Under the pieces are notes generated by a model. The model was not told the DNA's origin and made no database searches. It saw nothing but the letters and a program-made list of their open reading frames with translations. The position numbers and the translations under genes are program-made. Below are positions 46,516 to 57,900 of a DNA stretch of 64,000 bases, piece after piece. This DNA comes from Musa acuminata AAA Group (lineage: Eukaryota; Streptophyta; Magnoliopsida; Zingiberales; Musaceae): assembly GCF_036884655.1 (NCBI RefSeq), contig NC_088339.1:31891001-31955000 (forward strand), read 5' to 3'. Within the stretch, counting starts at the first letter, position 1. The number at the start of each line of letters is the position of its first letter.

Positions 46516-47025
46516 ATGAAGAGATACAGAGGAGGGTTCAGGTTGGGCCGCCGTCTCGTGAGAATCTGGCGGCGGGTCTTCCGCCTCGAAGGTGGCTACC
46601 ACCGCCGCCCCGGCCCCGCCCCTTCCTCGGCCATCTCCAATGCTCGCCGCCGGATCGAGAGCTCCGCGGTGGCCACGAGGCTCTTCGATTGGGGCCGGAG
46701 CCTCTCCCGCCGCCTCCGCCGCCGCGGCGAAGACCGGGCGCCGCTCCTGGAGGAGGATGCGTGGGGGCCGCCTCCCAAGGGGCACCTCGCGGTGTACGTC
46801 GGCGGGGGGCAGCCGCGGCGGTACGTGGTGCCGGTCATCTACTTCAACCACCCTTTGTTCGGGGAACTGCTGCGGGAGGCAGAGGAGGAGTTCGGGTTCC
46901 AGCACCCCGGCGGCATCACCATCCCCTGCCCCGCCGCCAAGTTCGAGCGCGTCCGGACCCGTATCGCTGCCGCCGGCTGCCATCTCCGCCGGAAGAGCAG
47001 CAGCAGCAGATTCTTACCACTCTAA
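46516..47025 (+). CDS. SAUR (small auxin-up RNA) family protein, SAUR36 type
   Basis: Single exon, 169 aa, GC-rich. The conserved core is PKGHLAVYVGG, then RRYVVPVIYFNHPLFGELL, REAEEEFGFQHPGGI and TIPCPAAKFERVRTRI, which is the auxin-inducible domain. The N-terminus MKRYRGGFRLGRRLVRIWRR is typical of the longer SAUR36-like branch (Arabidopsis SAUR36/SAG201), which decides this start; in-frame ATGs at 46406 and 46450 would add up to 37 residues with no family match. SAURs are small, usually intronless, quickly induced by auxin; many inhibit PP2C-D phosphatases and so activate plasma-membrane proton pumps in cell expansion, while SAUR36 has been linked to leaf senescence. The specific role here is by homology. 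No clear TGTCTC auxin element was identified close upstream. Confidence 0.93.
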   Translation: MKRYRGGFRLGRRLVRIWRRVFRLEGGYHRRPGPAPSSAISNARRRIESSAVATRLFDWGRSLSRRLRRRGEDRAPLLEEDAWGPPPKGHLAVYVGGGQPRRYVVPVIYFNHPLFGELLREAEEEFGFQHPGGITIPCPAAKFERVRTRIAAAGCHLRRKSSSSRFLPL

Positions 47026-47138
47026 AGCAGCCTTTTACTCTCTCTCCTCTTCATTTATGGTGTTGTTATTGTTACATTAATCTCATGTATAATATCAAAA
47101 TTATTATATTTATCCCTCCAAAAATTTAAACTATGATA

Positions 47139-47179
<41 letters not shown>

Positions 47180-48137
47180 CTAAAATAAAATTAATTATAA
47201 ATATTTTATAATTAACTATCTTTAATATTTCGATCGGTACACTTTCAACAATTATATTGATATCAATTCATTTACGAAAATAAAATATTTAATCTCATTA
47301 TTTTAATAATTTTTTTTTAATTTTTAATTTTATAAAATTATCGTTTTAATATATCTTGATGTTTCATTTTCATAAAAATAAAAATCTCAATATGATTTTT
47401 AAAAATATAAAAATTAAAGTATTAAATATAATTCATTATAAAACTAATTATAATGATCTTATCTCTGAAATATAGTTAATTAAATATAGCTAATTACAAA
47501 ATTAAGATATTAAATATAGTTATTATATTTTTGAATATATAATAAATAAAAATAATTATATATTTGTTTAATAAATATAAAACCAAATGATAATAGAAAA
47601 TTAAAGATATAATTATCTGATCTCTCTTGATGAATTTTAAATGAATCTAATCTTTAGTTAAGTTAAGTGTCGACAAAGATTTAATAATCTTTGGTTGGAA
47701 TTTTTAAATTTTGCTTTCGTCATTTATTTTTTTATACAAAATTATAATATTTGATAAAACACGAAACTGATAGGCTATATAAATCAATTAAATTGCTCCT
47801 TATGGGATGACATGAGATAAGATGTAACGAAGAAAGGATGATTAAAGCTATAAAAATATATATGTAATTAGAAAAACAAAAGTGACACGCCATCTTCGAT
47901 CTATTTGTGTTGAAGAAAAGTTCGTAGAACGCTTTGACGCTTTCCCACTACGAACGTATTTCCAACACCGCAACTCTTCTTCTTCTTCTTCTCCGTTCAA
48001 CGCGTGGATGCCACCGTCTTCCCTTCCATTTGGTCCCCCTGCTTGATGTGTGCTTTAAGTGGTGATGGTTGGCAAAAAGACGTGTGCTTGATTGAGTAGC
48101 ACAGTTGAGTTTGTGTTCTACTACATGCACATGCATG

Positions 48138-48166
48138 AGAGAAAGAGAAAGAGAAAGAGAAAGAGA
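48138..48166. repeat. GAGAAA hexanucleotide microsatellite
   Basis: Four to five units of the hexamer AGAGAA in a row within the spacer downstream of the SAUR gene. Confidence 0.85.
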
Positions 48167-48428
48167 CTAATTGTAGTGGTTGAATACGAGAAGCAACAGA
48201 TCAATTGACATTTGCCGTAACTTCGAATAATCAAAAGAATGCTCCTCTTTGAAAATTAAATAACAGTAAAAGAAAAAAAAAAAAAGATTAACTTTACTTA
48301 TTATTGCCGTTATTGTTGTTGTTACTAATCAATATTATAATTAGACAAATGGTTTGATAATTTATAACTCATAAGCTCTTAAAAGATATATGAATTCTGA
48401 AAATAATGAATGATCTATGTAGTGACAT

Positions 48429-48433
48429 CCAAA

Positions 48434-48500
<67 letters not shown>
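48429..48500. repeat. Palindromic compound microsatellite (CT-AT-AG)
   Basis: CCAAAT is followed by ten CT units, seven AT units, thirteen AG units and then ATTTGG. The block can fold into a long hairpin. The inverted match extends outward, with ATGTAG on the left (near 48417) and CTACAT on the right (48502-48507), so the symmetry is not only due to simple repeats. Confidence 0.85.
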
Positions 48501-51500
48501 ACTACATCTTAATGTAAAAGTATTCATTAGATATTTAAAATAATTTTTATATTTAAAGGTCTTTAGTGAGACATTCGAGTTCATTAATATATTATTATTA
48601 CACGAGTGATAAGTCTCATGTTTGAATAATATAATTTTATATAATAATTTAAAAATATATATATATTTGAGGGTTATGTTACGTAGATTTTTTTTTATTT
48701 GAACAGTAATTGCATAAATAGTGTTGTGGAGATGGCATCGTCTCGCCCTTATCTCCTAATGGATTGGCATGATGTTTCATCCTAGAGAATTGTCTTGGTT
48801 ATGTCACGTTGAATGAGTGGCCACTTTGACCCATCCATGATTACATACATTAGCTAGATTATGCAACCTTCTCTCTTTACATCTCGATCGAGTGTCCCAA
48901 TATTTCACTGTTCGTCATTTGCTGAGCTGTACTAAGTCTGAGGTAGACAATAATTATCTCTGTGAAAGAAAATGAAGCTTTCTATATTTTACATAAGCAT
49001 GTAAAATAGGTCGTGCATAAAATCGAATAATAAATAAATATGACATCCATTTTGAGTTTTTAGTTTGTATTTTTTTTTATTTCCGACAAAACGGATCAAG
49101 ACGTGATAAGATTGTAAACGAAGGGCTACATCTCTAATTAATACATATGGTCCGATTCAACGTATTACCGACCCGATCTAGTGTTGGGCTTGGCCATGGG
49201 CTTCCGAACCTTTTTTTTTAAATCAAGAGAAAGTCAATTATTTTTGAATAATTAGGTCATTGAATTTTTTTTCGGATGATCGTTGTGCTCCTATAACAAC
49301 TTTATTTGTTAGATTTTGATTCCTCATACAACTATTTGACTTTATATTTTTGTTTGGTTTTAATGTGTTTTCGCTTGTTTTGGTAGGTCGTCCGTAATTT
49401 TACATAACAATCACCCATTGAATATAGTCCAAATGAATCAAAATAATCTTATTTTCACGTGTCATGAGTTGATTTCTCCGAACCAATTTGGCTAATTGTT
49501 GCTGTGTGTCAATATTTTCTTAAATGTCTCTAAGCAGAAACAACTCGATCATATAGGTGAGTGATAAACCATAAAATCATTTCGATAAGTGAACTCATGC
49601 TGTTGAACTCATTTGGCAACGATCGAGGAAGAATCCAACAGCTCATTTCTCCTTATCAAGTTGATCGGAGAACAATACGCTAATTCTTTTCTCTACCAAT
49701 TCCAAATGATTTTTCGATACATGAATTGTATACTAACCATAAGAAGCATCGAGAAATATACATTGAAAGGATGTCTTGGATTATGGTCACTAGTCATATT
49801 ATCAATGACTAAGCTCCTCTCGAACACTTTTGTTAGCTTCGATATGTATCGTTCCAATGAATCTTTTGACCCAATCTCCAACGCAACACATGTGATGGGA
49901 AGCCTCCTAAGCTCATCTTCAAGTCACAAAAAAAAAAATACTTCCTAGATGGGTGTGCTGCATTAATACCAAATACCGAATACCAAATACGTATTGTATG
50001 TATCATACATGACACCGGACTTTACGAAATATCATTCCCGAATAATGTTTCATAGTCATGAATCTTTAATTTTCTTATACCATACAATAATCCTGTTCGG
50101 AGTGTATTGATTCTTCGTTAGAAATTATTTTTGAATTTGTTATTCGAGAAACACTTTACTTCATTCCTTATAGTTTTGATCGTAGTTTATCTTATCGATC
50201 TATATTGATATATCGATCGACTATCGATACGATATATATCGAGTTCTATTGACACATGATACATGAGGATGGGCGCACCAATGTATTTCTCGTACTAATT
50301 TTTTATCGGATCGATACGTATTATCCGTACCGAACGATACGTCGAGGTATATAATTATCTCCTCGGTTTAATGTCACTAGTTTATAAGGTTCTACCTTTC
50401 ACTTTTTCCTTGAAAAAAAGAAAAGAAAAGAAAAGCAGTTATAACTTTTGAACTCTAAAAATAATAATGACTTCCAAAGTAATATAAATTTATATTGTGT
50501 ATCGATATCAGCTTAATTGTACTACGAATATAATTCTTTCGGGGATAGAGTTAACCTAAGAGTATAACAATATTCAAACTTATATCTTTTAGCTTACATA
50601 CTCAACAAAACATCTAAATTATATCAAACAAAAGTAATATTACTCTGTTTCTTTAACAAGTGTAATAGTGTTTTTTTCTAACATTCTCTCCATATGGTTG
50701 TCCTATTGGAGTTCTTCCTTTCTTCCAATTTTTAATTAGTTGCTCCATCAATATGCTAATTAGCTTAGAAATCATTGGAGAGCAAACGAGTATCATTCAT
50801 TTTGTTTGGAGAGGAGAGGAACCTTTGACTTTTTCTTTTGATCTTCAAGCACAATGTATACACTCATTATCTTATTTAATAGAATATCACTTAAACAAAC
50901 AAATAATCAAATATAATATTTCTTAATAATAATGTTTTGAGAATTTATCCAATTATAATTTATACATTTGAGGTATTTTTCAATATCTTTATTTTTTTTT
51001 CATACAGTATCACTATTTTAAAAAAATATATATGCTAACTACTTCTCAATTTTTTTCTCCGATCGTCACAATAAAAATATTATAAAGTCTACTTGAAAAT
51101 ATCATAAATGATCAAATAAAATTAAAGCACATTAGAAATCATTTGATATATCAATTCAAATCCGTATTTATAAAAGTTTAGGAAAATGCCACCTAAATAG
51201 AAATAAAAAAAAGGACTGTACTAATGTTTTTTTTTTTGGACTACAATAAAAGTATAGTAAAGCCTACTAAAAAAAGATTATAATAATTCAAATAAACTCC
51301 TAATCTCAATTAAACTTACATTTAATTAAGATTTACAAGTAATAAAAACCAAAGAGACATAATATGATATCACTTAAAATATTTTTCAATAATATTTTTA
51401 ATACCTTAATAAAAAGTATTATAAATACTATTTAAAAATAGAGCCAAATGAAAAAAAAATCATAATAAGTTAAAATTAAAAAAAAAGATAAAAAATTTTA

Positions 51501-51669
51501 AAGAGTATTTTGAGTATTTTTAAATTAGGAATACTACTAGTTGAAGAAAATAAAAATAAAAGGTATGGATTGAAAAATAACCAAAATATGAAAAAATGAT
51601 GTGGAAATGGCCCTTAAATTAAGGTTAGATACAATGAATGGTGTCATTATGATCGTAAGATAATTCGCG

Positions 51670-51955
51670 TCTTAACTTTCTAATAACGCCGCGCGGTGGC
51701 TCGTGTCCGACTCCCGATGTCGCATGTTCCTGTCACGTGTCGGAGCCCCCAACCCTCGTCACGGTAGTAAAGAAAGTGGTCGACAGAAATAACACCGAAC
51801 AAGAAAAAATACTCCCCCTATCGATTACACCCAATCTCACCTCACGCCTCGCTCCTTCCGACCCCCGCCTTCTCCCGTAAAACCCCGCCCCCTCCCCCCC
51901 CCTCCTCGCTCCCGTTCAACAAAGCTAGGGTTCGCCCCGATTCTGGTCCCGATCC
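51670..51955 (+). promoter_or_regulatory. Promoter/leader region of the NERD-like gene
   Basis: The spacer changes here from AT-rich to GC-rich. A G-box-type CACGTGTC lies at 51734-51741. C-rich runs at about 51875-51905 precede the ATG at 51956. No clear TATA box was found, which would fit a broadly expressed gene. The start site is not determined. Confidence 0.45.
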
Positions 51956-54900
51956 ATGGAGCCCCGGGATGGGGATCTCCAGGACGCCTACTTCCCCCAT
52001 CCTTTCGACGACGCCGTCGTCCAGCGGACGCCACCTCCGCCGGTGTCTCCGGATGACGAGGAGGCCGACCAGGGAGACGCACAGGTGGCCGGTGCCTACG
52101 AGATGGACGACTCCCAGCTCGTCAGCTCACCCTTCGCCCTTTCGCCCGCGTTCGAGCCGAGCCAGGAGGACGCCGCGGGGGAAGAGGCCCTGCCGATGAG
52201 CGAGGCGGCGGCTGCGGTGGCGGCGGTGGAGGCCTCCGGCCCCGTGAAGCGGAAGCGCGGCCGCCCCCCGAAGGCTCACGGCGCCGGCAGGGTGCCGGTG
52301 CCGAAGAAGAAGAAGGAGGAGGAGGAAGTGTGTTTTATTTGCTTCGATGGTGGTGATCTCGTGCTATGCGATCGTAGGTGGGTTTGCTTTGTTCTTCCCT
52401 CTCTCGGTGCTCTGTTTAGGGTTTCGAGGTTCCTATTCTTCTTCGGTCTAAATCTAGCTCGATGCTGTAGGGGTTGTCCCAAGGTGTATCACCCGGCTTG
52501 CATTAACCGGGACGAGGCCTTCTTTCGTTCGCGTGCCCGCTGGAACTGTGGTAAGTCTACCCATATGCTGTTATATTCGGTCTACTATCGAGTTGTTTTG
52601 GCCGGACATGTGGTAATTTCTTTTCTTTTCATCGACATATTGCTTTACCATCAGAAGAGAAAAATGTTACGAGCAGCCTTCTGCATCATTTTTTTTTAGT
52701 TTTATCACATTTCTCTTAGTGCTTTATTCACGTGAAGGAAGCTAACCTTTTTCATTGATTTTTCTCTCTTGATTTTTGTAAATCTTTTTTGAATCAAGCA
52801 AATTGTTGGCTATGATAGTAAATTATTATGAGGGACTGGATTACAATTTCAAAAGCATTAGGAGGTTGGTTTTTGTAGCTTAATTTTGAGTATATATTGT
52901 GGCTGCCTTGACATAGTCTGAGGGTAACTTATGCTTGATTGGTTAATGACACACTGTTTTCTGCTTGTGCTGTTGCCATTCTGACTTTATTTTCGGTATC
53001 AATTTGGCATGAGATTTGGGAGCTTCGTTTTGTTTTTTGTTTCGTCAAATGTGAAAATTGTCTGAAAGCTTCTTTTGCATTACCCAACAATTTCCAGTCA
53101 TGTTTAAATGTTTGTTTGCCTCCGACTTGAGTTCCATTATGTTAAAATATTTGTTTGCCTTCAAGTTTTCTCAACCGTTTGTCACAGCATAAATAAGATG
53201 CAAGTATGTTTTTTTATTGCTTGCTTCAGTGTCTAGAGCTTGACTTTGAACACTATTAATCCATGAACTGAAGGCCTCTTTGGAACTTAAATTTCGAGCT
53301 TGGTCTGTTTCCATTAAACCACATGATGGAAGTCATTAGTTTTGGCTGAACTACATTTTTGGGCCTTAAGTTAGAGCAAAATAAAAATGTTTTGGAGTGG
53401 TTAGAGGAGATAGTGACTTAGTATTATATGGTTTTCCAATAATAAATATGTTTTGAAACCTCAATGAAGCAGTAGCTGCTGTTATTACAGCTCCCAGTTC
53501 TTTTATTTTATTTGTTGAATCTCGTTTTGTTGTTAACACGTGCAGATTGATTTAGTTCTGACAATTGGTTGGTTTGCTGTGCATTGCAGGATGGCATATA
53601 TGCAGCACCTGTCAAAAGGCTGCCACTTACATGTGTTTTACCTGTACGTATTCTCTGTGCAAAGCTTGCATTAGAGAAGCTAGATTTTTTTGTGTTAGGG
53701 GCAACAAGGGATTCTGTGAAGCCTGCTATAGGACTATAATGTTGATAGAATCTAATGGACAAGATAATGAGGAAAAGGTTTGCTTTTTATCAAACACTTA
53801 TGTTTTCGTTGTTTTCTAAGCATGGATTTTTGGTCCATACTTGGTGTTCATATATCTGGTTTGATGCATCCAAATTAGCATACTGTAACTTGTAGGTGAT
53901 AGTTATGAACTGAATTGGACATCAATTTCCAGTATATATCATTAGCTTAATTATGTAGGAAGGATGTTTGGATCTGCATTCATATGAGATGTTTGAAATA
54001 TTGAAGGCTTTAGGTGATGATCTTATCTGAATACTGATGTCCAGAGATGGTGAAACAACTGAGTTTTAGTGGTGAAAGCCTGTTTTGAAATTAACTTTTT
54101 TTTTTTTTTTCAAAATAGAGTTATTGAGGTTGTGAGATAAGACTGAGATAGACCTGATGCAAATGTTAGAACCATTTGCCGTATTTGGAAGAAAGAAATT
54201 GTGGCCAGTTGAAAGACGGACCAGTGGTGCAGTTTGACAACTGCAGTAGGTCTGATTGGTCGTTATCTACACCTTGTTGGGCCTGGATTGAATTTGTTTA
54301 CTTTTTCATGGGGAAACAGGATTGTAATAATGTTGAACAAGGTTTGGACAAGTCTTTATGCCTTTTGGAGGCATAGAAGATGGCTCTCGGTTTGGGAAAA
54401 TAGGTAGAGGAGATTGGGACCTGCTGGGAATCAAAAGAACAGAGCAAGAATGACTGTTGCAACTTATATAGTCTTTTTTTGGGTTAGTGCTACTAATAAT
54501 GTCCTGATTTTTGTTCTAGTATGTTGTTTTTTTTTTCCAAGTTGCATCTGACTTTAATTGAAAAAATAATTATGAAGAATATTAGTATTGTATTATTCTT
54601 TTTCTTGCTTCAGGATATCACTCGAGTATATCTCATACGGTCTTCGTTTACAGGTTAGGGTAGATTTTGATGATAAGAGTAGCTGGGAGTATTTGTTCAA
54701 AGTGTATTGGTTAACTCTTAAAAGAAAGCTATCAGTAACAATTGAGGACCTACATAATGCTAAAAATCCGTGGAAAGGATGTGATACTTCTATGTATAAT
54801 GAGGAAACTTCTGATGAGTTATATAATGCTAATGATGACCAAGAAGCTAGCTCTGACAGCACTCCAGGGCATCATGAAGGTAGCATTTCCTCACGTAAAA

Positions 54901-57900
54901 AAGTTCGAAAACGTTCTAAGAAATCTGCTGAAATTGAAGTTCCGGCCCAGGATGTTGATAGTGAAAATAAATCTTTGTCCGAAGACAGTAAATGGGCTTC
55001 GCCAGTGCTCTTAGAATTTGTAGCACACATGAAAAATGGTGATAAATCTGTTCTGTCTCAATTTGATGTTCAAGCCCTTTTGCTGGATTACATCAAACGA
55101 AATAACCTTCGTGACCCTCGTAGGAAAAGTCAAATCATTTGTGATGCAAGACTCCAAAATATGTTCGGTAAACTACGTGTTGGACATTTTGAAATGTTAA
55201 AGCTTCTGGAATCACACTTTTTAATCAAAGAGGCTCCGCAGATAGGTATGGATGATAACCAAGGGGGGACTATAGATTCTGATTCTGGTCAAATTGATGC
55301 CGAAGAACACAACATGACAAGTATTGGTTCTGATAAGCGGCTGAAGACCCGCAAAAGAGTTGGGGAGAGAGAACTGCAGGCCAATCTTGATGAATATGCA
55401 GCAATTGATGCCCATAACATCAATCTGATTTATCTGCGTCGCAATTTAATGGAGGATCTTATTAATGATGACAATTTCAGCAAAAACGTTGTTGGCTCTT
55501 TCGTGAGAATAAGGATTTCTGGTGCAGGTCAAAAGCAAGATATGTATCGACTTGTTCAAATTATCGGTAAGGTTTTTCTATATTTTAGCATCCTTTCAGG
55601 ACATAGCTTTATGTCTTTAAAATCAATCCTTCTTCTATACAGGCACACATGTGCTTGCAGAAAAATATAAATTGGGCAAGAAGACGACAGACATTGCACT
55701 GGAGATATTGAATTTAAACAAGACGGAAATCTTATCTATTGATTCCATCTCAAATCAGGATTTTACAGAGGTGGGAAGCTGGTACATTTTAATTTTTTCT
55801 CCTCATCGAGTTTGTTCAGCAATAGTATCTTGTGTGGGTTTGAAATCTTTGCTGGATACCCTGTAAATTGGTATTGGTTTCTAGGCTATATGAAGTAGAT
55901 TTCCCCTTCTCTATTTGATATCAGATATGCATTTTAAGGAATCATTGTAATATCTTTACTTAAGGTTGGTTATTTAAAACTAGAAATCTACACTTTTAAA
56001 CCCATTGTTTGGTTGCAAGTCAGTCATATTGTCAATTTTCTTGCATCTTTTATCTCTAGCTCAGTATTTTGGTAAAATTGAGCAGTAAGAGCTATCTGAC
56101 ATGTGGGTACACGTGCATACTTGTTTCAAGGTGGGTGATGGATTTTAGGTAACACTACCACTGAGATCTATAAATTGTAGTGATTCAAATGTTGACCGTG
56201 CCATCTTTCTTGCAAATTACATTGTCAAATATCCTTGACCTGCTTTCTTTCTGACATTTTCATCAATTGGAATTTTGCTTTGTGATTTTCTTTTATTCTG
56301 ATAATGATTCTTATGTTTCTAGGAGGAATGCAAACGCTTGCGACAGAGCATAAAATGTGGCTTGATTAATAGGTTGACTGTGGTAAGATATAACATTCGA
56401 GCTAAATCCTTCAGACCCCTTTTGGCTTCCTGATAAAGACTGATCTACTTTTTTAAATATTCAACGTGTCAGGGGGATCTTTTAGAAAAAGCTCAGGTTC
56501 TCCAAGAAGTGAGAGTTAAAGATGTGAGTACATTACCAATACTTGTATTTACTTTATGAAAAATTTCCAAGTGTCACAAGGTGTGGATTTGAGTTTGCTT
56601 AGTCTTTCCTTGCAGTGGTTAGAAAATGAGAAGTTACGACTCAGTCATCTTCGTGATCGGGCAAGTGAAACAGGCCGCAGAAAGGAATATCCTTGTAGCT
56701 TAGATGCTCATGGTGCTTTTGTGTTTTCACTAGCATAACATAGTTTTTAAAAGAGTACATTACAATTTGCCTAGGCTTTTTGATGTCTGGAATCTTCCTG
56801 CTAGAAAAATTCATCTTTTGAGTTTGTGCTGAAGACATGTTGCTTGTGATTTTCCAAATATCATTTATAATGAAGATCAATTTCTCCATATGATCAAGAT
56901 AGTCCTGGTAGGCATGTATGATCTGTGTTTTTTCTGTTCTGTGACTACATGTACTTCCTTTATGCAGGACTGTGGAATTAAATTGTTTTGTTTCTCATAT
57001 ATGTGATGCACTTGTACTGATAAGAACCATGCTTTTGAGTTATCTCTTGATGATGATATAAGTTCTGTAGGAGTTAAATTTGTGTATAATTACTGGCAAA
57101 TGAACAGTAGGTTAAGTTATTCAAGGTCGAAGAGAAATTGGTAATTAGGAGCCTGAACCCGAAGTATCTGATCATTTAGAAGATTTTTGGTGGAAAGAAT
57201 GATCTCCCTGGTGTTCTGTGGTTGGAGATAAGGTTAGGGGTAAATATTTGATGATCTATCCAATTGCCTACTTTGTACAGAGTTTAGAAAGGCATGGTCT
57301 TTTAAGTTCAGGTGGAAAGAGAGGGATAGTAATAAAATTTTTTTCTGAGGTCCAATCAGCTGAAAATTTCTGATTCTCAAGTTATGACTTTGACCAACAA
57401 AATCAGGAACTTCTTCTTGGTTCTGACACCCAATCCAGATTGGCTGCATGCTAAAGGTAGCACTAGCTAAATAAGGTTTGCTGCTGCTTAGTTAAATAGC
57501 CCCGGGATTGGCTGATTCTGAAATATTCATTATGTAGCCTAATGCTGAGTGACTACAGTATGTTCTGGAAAAGGGATGAGAAAGCAGTAGATTGGAGTAG
57601 GAACTTTGTAAAAAAAGGCCAAGGTACATGCGATCCACTAGAAAAACTACATTTTGAAATTCATATTTCTAATCATAGATTGTTGTTTTGCTTGCATCGG
57701 TACAAAATGGGCACTTGGTACATATCGGTCTGGGCATAAGAGGAACCATTAAAACGGTCCCACTGCAACTGTGGGCGGTCCGCTCCGACCCATTAAAATG
57801 GTCCTTCTGCAACCTGTTTAATTAAAACTTTTGAGTGCTTGCGTTTGCGAGTCTTCTTTGCCCTCTACTGTCTCCTCTTCCTTCTTCCGCTCCTTCCTCC

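Larger units (their letters stand above)
47026..51955. other. AT-rich gene-poor spacer between SAUR and NERD-like genes
   Basis: About 4.9 kb with no gene I can support. It contains a TA run at 47143-47177, a GAAAGA repeat at about 48138-48166, a palindromic CT/AT/AG block at 48429-48500 and a block of TATCGAT / CGATACG words at 50180-50350. A 111-codon open frame at 49613-49948 has no recognised domain and begins with TTG. GC content rises sharply from about 51670 toward the NERD-like start. Confidence 0.55.

Noticed and set aside
46387..47129. Several long ORFs overlapping the SAUR gene in other frames and on the minus strand
   Set aside because: GC-rich DNA makes open shadows; only one frame carries the SAUR domain.
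49613..49948. 111-codon ORF in the SAUR-NERD spacer
   Set aside because: Non-ATG start, no recognised domain and AT-rich composition; not supported as a gene.
54588..54653. ORF extension upstream of NERD-like exon 4
   Set aside because: The in-frame sequence before 54654 ends in a splice acceptor (TTACAG) and does not match the family; it is intron.
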